A stretch of 44,531 bases of DNA. It comes from Verrucomicrobiota bacterium. Lineage in GTDB: Bacteria; Verrucomicrobiota; Verrucomicrobiia; Chthoniobacterales; Terrimicrobiaceae. The notes beneath the pieces are model-generated. The model had not been told where the DNA came from and ran no database searches. It saw only the letters and a program-made list of their open reading frames with translations. Both the position numbers and the translations under genes were made by a program. The DNA lies in contig JAPLTF010000028.1 in the NCBI GenBank assembly GCA_026398275.1, positions 1 through 44,531 of the forward strand. The letters run 5' to 3'. Positions 33,554 to 42,623 of the stretch are shown piece by piece. Every line of letters begins with the position of its first letter. Within the stretch, counting starts at the first letter, position 1.

Positions 33554-35491
33554 TCATGCACGCCGCGACGCTGATGGCAAGCTGGGGGATTCGGCCGTTT
33601 TCACGCCGCGCGGGGCGCACTCCAGATAGTCGTTGAGCGCATCGAGTGGCAGCACGAGATTGAGAAAATCGTAGCGATAATACGAGCACCGGGCAAGAAA
33701 GGTGAACGTGACCTGCCGGTCGCACCAGCGGCCGTCCGAGCTCATTGTCGCGAGAAGGAAGCGCATCGCCCGGGTGATGACAGGATCGCCAGAGGAATAA
33801 CCGATCCTGAGGAGCGAGGAGATAATGTGGGCGGTCTGGAGCGGAGTGCTCGGGCCGATGCCTGCAAGTGCGATGTCCGCATCAGACTGCGTCGTTTCGC
33901 CCCAGCCGCCATCAGCATTCTGGTGGCGGAGCAAAAACTCGACCGCCCGCAACATGGCCGCATGGGAGCGGCACAGAAGGGCATCGGAGCGGGTGGGAGC
34001 TTTGGAAATTTCCAAGCCCAGTTTCGCATAGGCCCGCAGAACAAACGTGGCCCCGACAAGGTAGCCGGCCCACCACCGCGACCACCACCCGCCGTTGGCG
34101 CACTGGGTCCGCAGCAAAAATTCGAGGGCCTTGCGCACGGCGCAGCCACCCGCATCCGTGTCGCAATCGGCGAGGATTTCGAGGATGCGGGCCGTGACAT
34201 CGGGGGTGGGGAGGTCGAAAAATGCCTGCTCCAGGACGCCGGACGACCCGCGGTGCCCGTCGAGCACCGAACGCTTGTAACAGCTGAAGCCGCCCCGGAA
34301 ATGCTGCCTCGCCAGCATGAACCCCTCACCGCGTTTCATGGCGTCGCGGATGCGTCTCCCGGTTCGCGCGTCGCAGCGGGCGGCGGCGATGCGGAACGAC
34401 CGCAGGACATGCGCTGCGGTGTCGGCCTCGGGATCTGCGCGGCTCGACCCGAAGCAATGGCCCCCGTCGGCAGTTTGTGCCGCAAGGAGAAATTCCATCG
34501 CCTTTCCGGCCGGCGCATCCGCGTCAAGCGAGGCCCCCATCCGGACCAGGATGTCCAAAGCATAGCCCGTGTTGCAAATGTCGCTTCGGCCCGGTGCAAA
34601 CGACCGTTCATCACCGTGCAGGAAGCGGCGGATGATCCACGCATGGGCTTTCTCAATCGCAGGATTATCCGCCCGGTATCCCGCCCTCACGAGCGCCATG
34701 ACATTGAGCATCATGATTGGCGAAGCGATTGCCCATCCGCCCGTTTCCTCCTGGGAAATTCTGATCAGGGATGCGGGCCGTTGAATCCTGGGGGACGCCG
34801 GCGGGGTGCCCCGCACTCCCGCGACAAGAACCATGATTGCAGGTCCGACCGCCTCCGCAATGCGGTGAAGCAGCCGCTTGGTCACGAAAAGCAGCCCGGG
34901 CAGCCGGTGCGCGCAGTCCAGGAAAACGAGATCCCTTCTCTGCCATGGAGCCAGGAATCCGATGCCGCAGGAGTGCGCCACAAGCAACGGCGAAAGAAGG
35001 GACAGATCCCACTCGGACTCTCCAGAAGGCCTTGCGGCACCGCCCGAGCAGAACGCTTCGCAGCGCTGAAGCATCCGGCGCAATTTCTGCTCGGAGGACA
35101 AATCCCATAAAGGATTTTTTCGGAACCAGCCCGGCGGACGCCCCCCCCCCTGAACGTCGCCCAGGGCGAGCCGTATTGCGGTGCGGCAGATTTGAGAAAG
35201 CCTCGGGCCGGACGCCGCCCCTTCATATATCCAAAATCCGCCATCAGGATTCTGGAAGCGCTCGAACCCTTGAATCAGGTCCGCCTCGATTTCCATTTGC
35301 CCGGGACGCTCGATGAGACCCGTGGTCCGCAGCATGATGACGAAGACCGCCGACGGCAGCGCATTGAAGCGAATTGGCGCAAACCACGAGCCATCGGGGG
35401 ACTGCGCCTTGATGAGCTGGGGGACGGCGAGATCGCGTGCGGCCGCGACGCGGCGCGCCAACCCGGCCGGATCCTCAGATGCCGGGCACAT
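33554..35491 (-). CDS. squalene-cyclase-fold protein without the DxDD motif
   Basis: A 645-aa protein from ATG 35491, or 655 aa from 35521. QW-type repeats run through it: QSPDGSWFAPI, QNPDGGFWIYE, QTADGGHCFGS, CANGGWWSRW and QNADGGWGETTQS. It aligns with squalene-hopene cyclase in IGPSTPLQTAHIISSLL and FFDLPTPDVTARILEIL. At the place of DTDD (before T-x-x-x-VL) it reads P-E-A-D, residues 364-367 of the longer form, so only the last Asp remains and the general acid is missing. Either it protonates differently or it is not a class II cyclase. A G10 tract encodes the Gly run in DVQGGGRPPG near residue 127; the frame is intact. The gene follows, and slightly overlaps, the fusion gene upstream. 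Confidence 0.8.
   Translation of the reverse strand: MCPASEDPAGLARRVAAARDLAVPQLIKAQSPDGSWFAPIRFNALPSAVFVIMLRTTGLIERPGQMEIEADLIQGFERFQNPDGGFWIYEGAASGPRLSQICRTAIRLALGDVQGGGRPPGWFRKNPLWDLSSEQKLRRMLQRCEAFCSGGAARPSGESEWDLSLLSPLLVAHSCGIGFLAPWQRRDLVFLDCAHRLPGLLFVTKRLLHRIAEAVGPAIMVLVAGVRGTPPASPRIQRPASLIRISQEETGGWAIASPIMMLNVMALVRAGYRADNPAIEKAHAWIIRRFLHGDERSFAPGRSDICNTGYALDILVRMGASLDADAPAGKAMEFLLAAQTADGGHCFGSSRADPEADTAAHVLRSFRIAAARCDARTGRRIRDAMKRGEGFMLARQHFRGGFSCYKRSVLDGHRGSSGVLEQAFFDLPTPDVTARILEILADCDTDAGGCAVRKALEFLLRTQCANGGWWSRWWAGYLVGATFVLRAYAKLGLEISKAPTRSDALLCRSHAAMLRAVEFLLRHQNADGGWGETTQSDADIALAGIGPSTPLQTAHIISSLLRIGYSSGDPVITRAMRFLLATMSSDGRWCDRQVTFTFLARCSYYRYDFLNLVLPLDALNDYLECAPRGVKTAESPSLPSASRRA
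35141..35150. repeat. homopolymer C10 (G10 in the coding strand) in the cyclase-like gene
   Basis: Ten C on the plus strand. As written the minus-strand frame stays open. A loss or gain of one base would truncate the protein near residue 127. Confidence 0.85.
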
Positions 35492-37689
35492 ACTCCGTGA
35501 AGCGCCCGCTGTCGCCGACACTCAGCAAAAATGTCCAGAGCACGCGAAGCATCTGTTTGGCCTCGGATGGCGGGAGGTGAGCAGAGAGCCGCTTCCACTC
35601 TTCCTCGACCATGCGGCGGGCCTCTTTATTGCAAACCTCAATGGCCCCCGATCGGCGGACCAACTCGACCGCTTCGGCAATGGCTTGATCCTCCCCGCGC
35701 AGCTCCGGGGTGCAGAGGATGGTCTCGAGCCTCTGGCGCGAACGGCCGGGCAGACGCTCAAGTGCGCGTAGCACGACATACGTCACCTTCCCCTCGCGCA
35801 GATCGGAGCCCCCGCCTCCGTTCCTCCCCCGGTTCTCGCTGAAGTCCACGATGTCGTTCACGATCTGAAACGCGATCCCGAGCGTCCGCGCGAAACCGAC
35901 ACAGGCGGAACGCAGTGGCAGCCGGGCGCTGGCGATGATGCAGGCGCACTCCGCGGCCGATTCAACGACGGCAGCGGTTTTTTGCCTGTAAAGCAGGAGG
36001 ATCTTTGACTCCATGTCGTCGGCAATCCAGTCCCGCAGGCGGCCAGCAGTCAGGTTCTTCGACCAGAAGATATCCTGTCCCTGGCCGAAGTGCGCTCCGA
36101 TGAACTGGCGGCTCAGAACACGGTAGAACTCCAGCCTCTGGGAGTCGGAAAGCCCGGGATAGTCGATCAGCATCATCATCGGCATAAAATAGGCGGTATT
36201 GCCGGCATTGATGGCCACATCGGTCCCGTATCGGAGATGGATGCATTCCCCGCCCCGCCGGGTCAGGCTGTTGTCTTGGATATCATCAATCATGAGTGCT
36301 CCTACGTGCGGAATCTCCGTGGAGATGGTGATGAGAGGTTCAAAAGGTCCGGAGATAACGCCCATGGCCCGGAGCATGAGGATTCCAAAAATGGGCCTCC
36401 ATCGCTTCCCGCCCCGGTCAATGAGATCCCACAAAGGACGGGCAATCATGGCCGACTGCGCCTCGATGTCGTATCGGCCGCGCGGGGTCCCCGCCCAGCG
36501 CTCCAATTCGTCTTCGGTGAAGCGACGCGGGAGAAAATCGGCGATGCCCCCGTGGACCCGTTGGGTCAGTTTCTCCATAAACCCATCGATGTCCGTGAGG
36601 TAGGCGTAGCCATGGAGCTCCAGCCTCGCGCTTCCCGAAACCGATTTTCCGCCGCAGGTGCCGGAGACGCGGCCCGCCCCTTCCCATACCGCGCGGATCG
36701 GGGGGAGCATGGGGATTTCCTGGTCCTCGGCAAACGGCTCGAAGAGAAGATCGATGCCGGTTGCCGGCAGGGTGAGGTGCCAACGGACCGGATACGTGGC
36801 CTCCGAGTGGGGGCTTGTCCACCATGAGAGCGCGGTGACGCTGAAATCGCGGTGAAGACGCAAGCTCCCGTCCCGCTCCACCTCGACGGCATATTGACAC
36901 AGCGTCTCTCCGCTGCGCTGGTTCCGGTGGACCATGAGCATCAATTCGCGTCCGTCGTCGAGTTGGATGCCGAGCCAGTCCCACCCGAAGATGCGCTCCT
37001 GGTTGCCCCCTCCAACCAACCATCCACGGTTCCCCCATTGGTGATCGAGCCAGGCCAGCCCGCGCACGGGACGGCCGTCGACATCCCCGGAAAGGGACAG
37101 CCGCGTATACGACGCATAATCCATGTGTCCCCCCCCCCGGAAGTTCCAAATCCTCCAGGAGAAACCGCGGATGCGAGGGCTCCATGCTGAGCGAGAACAG
37201 CCTGCCGGTTTCCGGCTCCCTGAACCGGAGAAAAAAGCATCCGGCATCCTGACGGAGTTCAAAATCCTCCCAAACAGCGCAAAGCGGATCCCCGCGAAGG
37301 TCCGGTTTTTCTTTGGAAACGCGGATATTTTCCGGCGGCCCATACTTTCTGATTTCCTCGATGACAGCGCGCAGAGCGAGTTGATCAAGGCCGGCAAAAG
37401 GCGCGATTTTCTCCGCCTCTTCAAAAAATGACATGGCAGCCAGATCGACTCGGGTGAGCACACGGCATTTTCCCGTTTCCGGACCGAGCACGGAAACCAT
37501 CAGCGCGTGGGCATTGTCTCCCGCGGGTCCTTCCCATTCCTGCCTGTGCCGGAACAACGAGACCATGAATTCGCAGGGTTCGACGCCTTCGCCCTCGAAC
37601 CGCCCCTGCACGAACCACCACTCGACCGGATGCCCGGTCCTCGATGACTCGTCGGCCATCCGGGCGGAGGGTTCGGTTTTCAGATCCAT
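35475..37689 (-). CDS. CrtC/AttH-like lipocalin domain fused to polyprenyl diphosphate synthase, frameshifted
   Basis: Two frames join into one protein of about 737 aa. The first frame, from ATG 37689, has HPVEWWFVQGRFEGEG, then SLSMEPSHPRFLLEDLELPGGG. The second continues HMDYASYTRLSLSGDVDG, LDHQWGN and GWDWLGIQLDDGRELML, the pattern of CrtC/AttH lipocalin-like domains (hydroxyneurosporene synthase family). From about residue 390 follows an isoprenyl diphosphate synthase: GGKRWRP, first aspartate motif DDIQD (about 468-472), second motif NDIVDFSE. The join is a G10 tract (C10 at 37129-37138 of the plus strand); nine G would restore the frame. This is a sequencing error, a recent mutation or a phase switch. 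The C-terminal part makes a linear prenyl diphosphate; the fused domain suggests handling of its product. The cyclase-like gene follows with an overlap. Confidence 0.82.
37129..37138. repeat. homopolymer C10 (G10 in the coding strand) at the fusion-gene frameshift
   Basis: Ten C on the plus strand between the two halves of the lipocalin domain. With ten the reading frame leaves the domain; with nine it would read GGG-HMDYASY in frame. Confidence 0.85.
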
Positions 37690-37717
37690 GGGGGCGTGTG
37701 ATATCTAGCGGATCAAG

Positions 37718-37807
37718 CGATCACCTTCAAGAAATCCCCTTGCAGACTTCGCCCATCACGTTTTCTCCAAAAATCCAACCTCGCACTGTCCGGTGATCGG
37801 AGAAAAC
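37718..37807. promoter_or_regulatory. nested inverted repeats between the divergent isoprenoid genes
   Basis: CGATCACC (37718-37725) pairs with GGTGATCG (37792-37799), and GTTTTCTCC (37760-37768) with GGAGAAAAC (37799-37807). They lie in the 176-bp gap between the divergent fusion and membrane-protein genes. A regulator site or shared promoter region is possible. Confidence 0.4.
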
Positions 37808-37865
37808 CGAAGAGGAAACTCCGGCCTGTTCTTCCGGTGATACATGGCCTATGAATTGCTGACCA

Positions 37866-38603
37866 GTGGACCGCTCAGACTCATACGTATATTTGCTATG
37901 GGAGGTTTCGAAGCTGGCTTTCGCCTGCCTGCTCCTTTGCGCCATTGGGCGGAAATGGCGGCGGACCGCCCTGAAATGCGGCCTGTTCTCGATGCCGCTG
38001 GCGTTGCTGGGTTTGTTTTTGGTGCCGGGGTATTGGAAACCAAATGGCCTCTTCGATTTTTCAGTCTCGGCGGAAGACTTTCTTTTCATGTTCAATGCCG
38101 GGACTCTGGCGTGGCTTTCGGCGAGTTGGGTTTTCAGCGGCGGCATTTTTTTGGGGAAGGGAATGCGCAGGCTTCTGATCCACCGCAGTTTGCTGTTTGT
38201 CGTGCCGTCCTTTGCAGCATTGGCTGTGTCCGACCTGATCGATCTGAAAATCGGAATTCTTATTCCGACCGTGTGGGCGGCATCCGCCTTGGTGCTTTTC
38301 CGGTTGCATCCGGAACTGCGGGTTTTCATGATCAGCGGTGCGCTGACGTTCGGGGTGATTTACTTCATCCAGGTGGCGTGCGTGTTCGCGGCGGCCCCGA
38401 CATTCGCAGCCGCTTGGAATTACCCCAATCTGATCGGAGGAAAAGTCTGCGGGGTTCCCCTCGACGAAATTCTTTGGGCGGCGGGATTCGGGGCGGTCTG
38501 GCCAGCATTTCTCGTGCATGTGACTCAGGGCGGATTGTCACCTCGGGCTTGCGGACGTGCCCATCAGTGGTTTCCAGTCAAACCTCGTGGTCCGGCTGAA
38601 TGA
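37866..38603 (+). CDS. membrane protein resembling lycopene cyclase (CrtYcd-type) domains
   Basis: A 245-aa protein with about seven hydrophobic helices, starting at GTG just before the first helix (YVYLLWEVSKLAFACLLL). It appears to hold two copies of the short lycopene-cyclase-domain unit: SVSAEDFLFMFNAG near residue 65 and GVPLDEILWAAGFG near 200. Each has the acidic pair that in heterodimeric CrtYc/CrtYd proteins reads PLEEFLFF. WNYPNLIGGKVCGVPLDE resembles the conserved loop before the motif. Such proteins cyclise ends of polyenes in the membrane. The match is weak and the substrate unknown. It is divergent from the lipocalin-synthase fusion gene, which supports an isoprenoid role. Confidence 0.6.
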   Translation: MDRSDSYVYLLWEVSKLAFACLLLCAIGRKWRRTALKCGLFSMPLALLGLFLVPGYWKPNGLFDFSVSAEDFLFMFNAGTLAWLSASWVFSGGIFLGKGMRRLLIHRSLLFVVPSFAALAVSDLIDLKIGILIPTVWAASALVLFRLHPELRVFMISGALTFGVIYFIQVACVFAAAPTFAAAWNYPNLIGGKVCGVPLDEILWAAGFGAVWPAFLVHVTQGGLSPRACGRAHQWFPVKPRGPAE

Positions 38604-38669
38604 ACAGGGCTGCCGATGAGGTGACAAATCTCCGGGGCGGGCAAACTCAAAAGCGTTGAGGGGCCGGAA

Positions 38670-39524
38670 TTATGGCGGAATCTGCGCGAGCCCGTCCGGC
38701 TCGAACCAGGCGCGCGGGGAGGTCCGGGCCTCGATCCCGGAAAATGTGGCCTCCGCCGTCTCCGGGCCCGAGCGGATCCGCATGGAGGCCACGCGCTCGC
38801 ATTCCAGCACGCGCCCGTAGCGGATGTTGTCGATCGTTTTGAAAAGTCTTCCGCCCGCCGTGAAATGCTCGACGCGCCAGTATCGGCCGGAGTCGTCCAC
38901 CCAGTATCGCATGCGGGCGGGAGCGGGCATCGCCTTGGACACGGGCACAAAGTCGATCACGCTGCAGCGGCGCGTCACGCCGTCGCCGCACACGATCTCC
39001 TCACGGCCCGCCGACTCCGCCGAAAAATCCTCCGCCAGCCGCCAGTTTGGCGAGTCGGACGCCATCGGCTGCGACCACATCTGCGCGGCGGAAATCTTCA
39101 CCGGCCGCTTCGCGTGCGGGTCGAAAAACCAGCAGGCATCGTCCCGGAACAGGATCCGTTTTCCCGCGTCCCTGGGCGGAGCGGTGCAGATCATGAGCGT
39201 CGCAATGTTCTGCCGCCCGGGCTCCCCGGAAATCCGCGTGAAGAGCCGGAAGGCCGAGGTCTCCGGCGGCTGCGCGGGCTTGGGGTAATGCCGGATTTCC
39301 AGCTCCGAGGCGAGATCCCTTCCGGGGATGCGGATCTGATCGAGGCGGGCGATCAGACCCTTCAGGCCGGTGTCGGCAGCAAGCGGGACGCTGCCAATGA
39401 AAAACGAGCACGCCAGCAAGCGGACAAAGAAACCGATTGGGCGGCGGCACCGGGAGCGGGGCGCTTGGCTTTTCTGAAGAAAGCCTCTCCGGCGGCGCTG
39501 CGGTGGGGCCGGGAAATTCAGCAT
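38670..39524 (-). CDS. LolA-like outer-membrane lipoprotein-sorting protein
   Basis: A 284-aa exported protein. The start at 39524 is fixed by GGAGG ten bases upstream. A basic N-terminus (QRRRRGFLQKSQAPRSRCRR) leads into a signal-like helix IGFFVRLLACSFFIGSVPLA. The mature part, LEIRHYPKPAQPPETSAFRL, DDACWFFDPHAKRPVKISAAQMW and YWVDDSGRYWRVEHF, matches the LolA-like family annotated as outer membrane lipoprotein-sorting proteins; these often pair with MacB/LolD-type exporters, as here. It should bind a lipid or lipoprotein in the periplasm. The permease gene ends 79 nt upstream. Confidence 0.75.
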   Translation of the reverse strand: MLNFPAPPQRRRRGFLQKSQAPRSRCRRPIGFFVRLLACSFFIGSVPLAADTGLKGLIARLDQIRIPGRDLASELEIRHYPKPAQPPETSAFRLFTRISGEPGRQNIATLMICTAPPRDAGKRILFRDDACWFFDPHAKRPVKISAAQMWSQPMASDSPNWRLAEDFSAESAGREEIVCGDGVTRRCSVIDFVPVSKAMPAPARMRYWVDDSGRYWRVEHFTAGGRLFKTIDNIRYGRVLECERVASMRIRSGPETAEATFSGIEARTSPRAWFEPDGLAQIPP

Positions 39525-39603
39525 CGTTTCTTGTCCTCCTGCGATTTGCATCTTGTTCCGGAATGTCCGGTTTGGCACGCACTTTTCAGAGGGTGCGCGC
39601 CGC

Positions 39604-40920
39604 TCACATGCGCAGGGCATCGACGATCTGCATCCGGCTCGCGCGGCGCGCGGGAAGGAATGCCCCCAGCAGGGCAACCAGCAGGCAGCCGGCAAAGCTT
39701 GCAGCCATGATGGCAGGTGCCTCGGTCACCAGGATCTGGAGCTTCGCATACATGGTGACCATTGGGGGGATGTAAAGAATTTCAGCGCGGTTGATGATCC
39801 CGGAAATGCCGATGGCCAGCAGCAGGCCGAGGACGCCGCCCGCGAAGCCGAGCAGGAGGCCCTCGGCTGTGAACATGCGGATGATGTCGCCCCGGGTGAG
39901 GCCCATCGCCCGCACGGCACCGATTTCGCGGACGCGCTCCATCACCGACATCATCATCGTGTTGTAAATCGTGAAGACCAGAACCACCGAGATGATGCAG
40001 AAGGCGAACAGGAAGAACATGTCCATCATGCGGACCGAGCGGACATTGTTCGGGTTCAGATCCCAGCAGTTCCGCCATTCGAGGGCGAGCTTTCCATCGC
40101 GCACGAGCTCCGCGAGCCGGGCCTCGACGAGGGGCAATGACCGGAGATCCTTGAGCAGAATCAGTATCGAGGTCGCCCGCGGCTCCTCCCCGGGAAACAG
40201 GAGCGATGAGGCCAGAGGCAGGGGGACGAAGACCAGCCGGTTGTCGAGCTCCTCAAGCGGGCGGGTGCTGAGCTTGCGCACCGATGCGCTGACCATGTTC
40301 GCCATGCCGCCGGATGGCGGCTGGGAGATCAGCTCGACTGTCGGGCGGTCCTCCGCCGCGCCGTGCGGCTGCATGCGGATGTCGAGAATGCGGGCGAGAC
40401 CGACGCCGAGCGAGATCCCGTCGGGATCGCCGGAAGCCAGCTCCGGCCCGGCGGCAAAGAGGGCGGCATTGGCCGCGAGGTCGCGGACATCGGCCAGGCC
40501 GTGCGGATTCCATTGGGTCAGCCGCTCGAGATCCTCGGGAACCGCCCCGATTCCGACGAACGCGGTCGAAGTCTGCCGGTCGGCGGAGCTGATCATCCCT
40601 TGCACCAGCAACTGCCCTGTCACCATTTCGAGCAGCGGGCCGATCACTTCATCTCCACGAAGCTGCCGTTGGATCCCTTCGAAGTTTTCGATTGCGAATG
40701 CCGCCGGATTGCCTGCGCCCTTGAGCCGGTAGCCCTCCTTGAAGAGTTGCAGGTGCCCGGTCATGGTCGTCGCGTGGGTCTCGCTGGCCAAGTGCGCCCA
40801 GACGACGTAGCCTCCAAAAAGCATCAGCCCACCGCACGACAGAGCGATCGCCAATACCGTCGCCAGAGAACGGCGCTTGTTCCTGAGCACATTGCGGAGG
40901 GCGAGTTCCCAGAACATCAT
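39604..40920 (-). CDS. FtsX/LolE-type ABC transporter permease
   Basis: A 438-aa permease from ATG 40920, the start that overlaps the ATPase stop by 4 nt. It has one N-terminal helix (RRSLATVLAIALSCGGLMLF) after LALRNVLRNKRR, a large periplasmic domain of about 250 residues, and three C-terminal helices, the MacB/LolCE topology. VMERVREIGAVRAMGLTRGD and LGAFLPARRASRMQIVDALRM are the FtsX-domain signatures. With the LolD-like ATPase it would extract or push out a lipid-type substrate from the inner membrane, handing it to the LolA-like protein. Confidence 0.88.
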   Translation of the reverse strand: MMFWELALRNVLRNKRRSLATVLAIALSCGGLMLFGGYVVWAHLASETHATTMTGHLQLFKEGYRLKGAGNPAAFAIENFEGIQRQLRGDEVIGPLLEMVTGQLLVQGMISSADRQTSTAFVGIGAVPEDLERLTQWNPHGLADVRDLAANAALFAAGPELASGDPDGISLGVGLARILDIRMQPHGAAEDRPTVELISQPPSGGMANMVSASVRKLSTRPLEELDNRLVFVPLPLASSLLFPGEEPRATSILILLKDLRSLPLVEARLAELVRDGKLALEWRNCWDLNPNNVRSVRMMDMFFLFAFCIISVVLVFTIYNTMMMSVMERVREIGAVRAMGLTRGDIIRMFTAEGLLLGFAGGVLGLLLAIGISGIINRAEILYIPPMVTMYAKLQILVTEAPAIMAASFAGCLLVALLGAFLPARRASRMQIVDALRM

Positions 40921-41606
40921 GGTTCCACCAGGCGGCCATCCCGCAGCGTGAACCGCGCCTCCGCCATGGAGGCAATCTCGGGATCGTGGGTTGAGATGAC
41001 AAAGGTGGCTCCAGTGCAATCCCTCATCCGGTGCATCAGGTCGATGATCGTCCGCCCGGTGGCCGCGTCGAGATTCGCGGTGGGCTCATCGGCGATGACC
41101 AGGGCAGGATGGGTCACGAGGGCGCGCCCGATCGCCACCCGCTGGCACTGGCCGCCGGAAAGCTCGCCCGGCCGCTGGTCGCTCGAGTCCCCCAGCCCCA
41201 CACCCTCGGCCATCTCCAGGGCACGCGCTCTGGCTTCCGCACGCGGGACGCGCTGGAGCAGGAGCGGGTATTCGATGTTCTCGACGGCGGAGAGCACCGG
41301 GATGAGGTTGAAGTTCTGGAAGATGAACCCCAGCGTTTTGGCGCGGAAATGCGACAGGGCATCGTCCGGCCATGCGGCCATGTCGCGGCCCTCCACCAGA
41401 ACCCTCCCGGAGGTCGGGTGGTCGATGGCTCCAACCAGGTTGAGCAACGTGGTTTTCCCCGATCCCGAAGGCCCCTGCAGGACGACGAACCCGCCCTGGG
41501 GCATTTCCAGCGTGACCCCTCGCAACGCCTCGACGCTGCGGTGGCCGAGCGGGTAGGTCTTGTGCACCTCGATTACTTGAACCAGGGGCTGGGAAATGCC
41601 GGGCAT
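40917..41606 (-). CDS. LolD/MacB-type ABC transporter ATPase
   Basis: A 229-aa ATPase of normal LolD size. Walker A is GPSGSGKT, the Q-loop NFNLIPVLSAVENIEYPLL, signature LSGGQCQRVAIGRALVT, Walker B LVIADEPTANLD, and the switch His is in STHDPEIA. The gene starts 8 nt after the trpS stop, so the exporter genes may be transcribed with trpS. It pairs with the permease that overlaps it. Confidence 0.93.
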   Translation of the reverse strand: MPGISQPLVQVIEVHKTYPLGHRSVEALRGVTLEMPQGGFVVLQGPSGSGKTTLLNLVGAIDHPTSGRVLVEGRDMAAWPDDALSHFRAKTLGFIFQNFNLIPVLSAVENIEYPLLLQRVPRAEARARALEMAEGVGLGDSSDQRPGELSGGQCQRVAIGRALVTHPALVIADEPTANLDAATGRTIIDLMHRMRDCTGATFVISTHDPEIASMAEARFTLRDGRLVEP

Positions 41607-41614
41607 TTGAGTTT

Positions 41615-42577
41615 TTAAACGAGCCCGACCGCTTTGCGGACGCGGGCCATGACGGCATCGGTGACATGGCGGGCCTTTGAGGCACCGTCGCTCAGCACGC
41701 GGTCCACGAGATCCGCGTCGGCGAGGATCTCCTCGCGGCGTGAGCGCTGGGCGGAAAAGTATTCCCAGACCCCGGCGAAGAGGCGCTTTTTCAGATCTCC
41801 GTATCCGACGCCTCCGTTTAGGAAGTCGGCCTCCATCGCCTGGTAGTCGGTCGCCGAAGCCACGAGCTTGTAGAGCCCGAGGATCGACGAGTTTTCCGTT
41901 GGCTTCGGCGCTTCAACCGGCGTCGAGTCGGTCTTGATGCCCATGATTTTTTTCTTCAGGACATTTTCCGGCGCAAAGATCTCGATCGTGTTGTTGTAGC
42001 TCTTGCTCATCTTCGCGCCGTCGAGGCCGGGGACGATCGCGGTATCCTCGCGGATGCTCGGCTCCGGGAGCTTGAAAATCTCGCCGTAGGCCTCGTTCAT
42101 TTTCACGGCGATGTCGCGGGCGACCTCGAGGTGCTGCTTCTGGTCGCGCCCGACAGGCACCAGGTCGCTGTCGTAGATGAGAATGTCCGCCGCCATGAGG
42201 ACGGGATAGGCGAAGAGCCCGTGCGAGGCCGCGAATCCGCGGGCGGTCTTATCCTTGAACGAATGGCACCTCTCCAGGAGCCCCATCGGCGTCACCGTGC
42301 TCAGGATCCAGGAGAGCTCGGTCACAGCGGAAACGTCGGACTGGCGGAAAAAAACCGACCGGGCGGGATCGAGTCCGCAGGCCAGGAAATCCACGGCCAG
42401 CTCCCGCACATTCGCCCGCAGAACCGCGGCATTCTGGACGGTCGTCAGCGCGTGAAGGTCGGCGATGAAATAGAAGGCGTCGCCTTTTTCCTGAAGCTCG
42501 ATCGCCGGCTTCATCATGCCGAAATAGTTGCCCAGATGGGGGGTGCCGGTTGGCTGGATGCCGGAAAGAATACGCAT
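41615..42577 (-). CDS. trpS: tryptophanyl-tRNA synthetase
   Basis: A 320-aa class Ic synthetase from ATG 42577, full length. The HIGH-type motif is PTGTPHLGNYFG, near the N-terminus, and the KMSKS motif is GAKMSKSYNN. It charges tRNA-Trp. It lies 46 nt after tyrS, so the two related class Ic synthetases are neighbours on one strand. Confidence 0.97.
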   Translation of the reverse strand: MRILSGIQPTGTPHLGNYFGMMKPAIELQEKGDAFYFIADLHALTTVQNAAVLRANVRELAVDFLACGLDPARSVFFRQSDVSAVTELSWILSTVTPMGLLERCHSFKDKTARGFAASHGLFAYPVLMAADILIYDSDLVPVGRDQKQHLEVARDIAVKMNEAYGEIFKLPEPSIREDTAIVPGLDGAKMSKSYNNTIEIFAPENVLKKKIMGIKTDSTPVEAPKPTENSSILGLYKLVASATDYQAMEADFLNGGVGYGDLKKRLFAGVWEYFSAQRSRREEILADADLVDRVLSDGASKARHVTDAVMARVRKAVGLV

Positions 42578-42623
42578 GGCCGGGCAGATTAGCAGGGGAT
42601 GCCGCGCGGGCAAAAAAGAAATT

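Noticed and set aside
36418..37689. Treating the first half of the lipocalin gene as an independent 423-aa protein
   Set aside because: After the G10 tract this frame becomes Arg/Pro-rich with no domain, while the other frame continues the lipocalin pattern, so a frameshift is the better reading.
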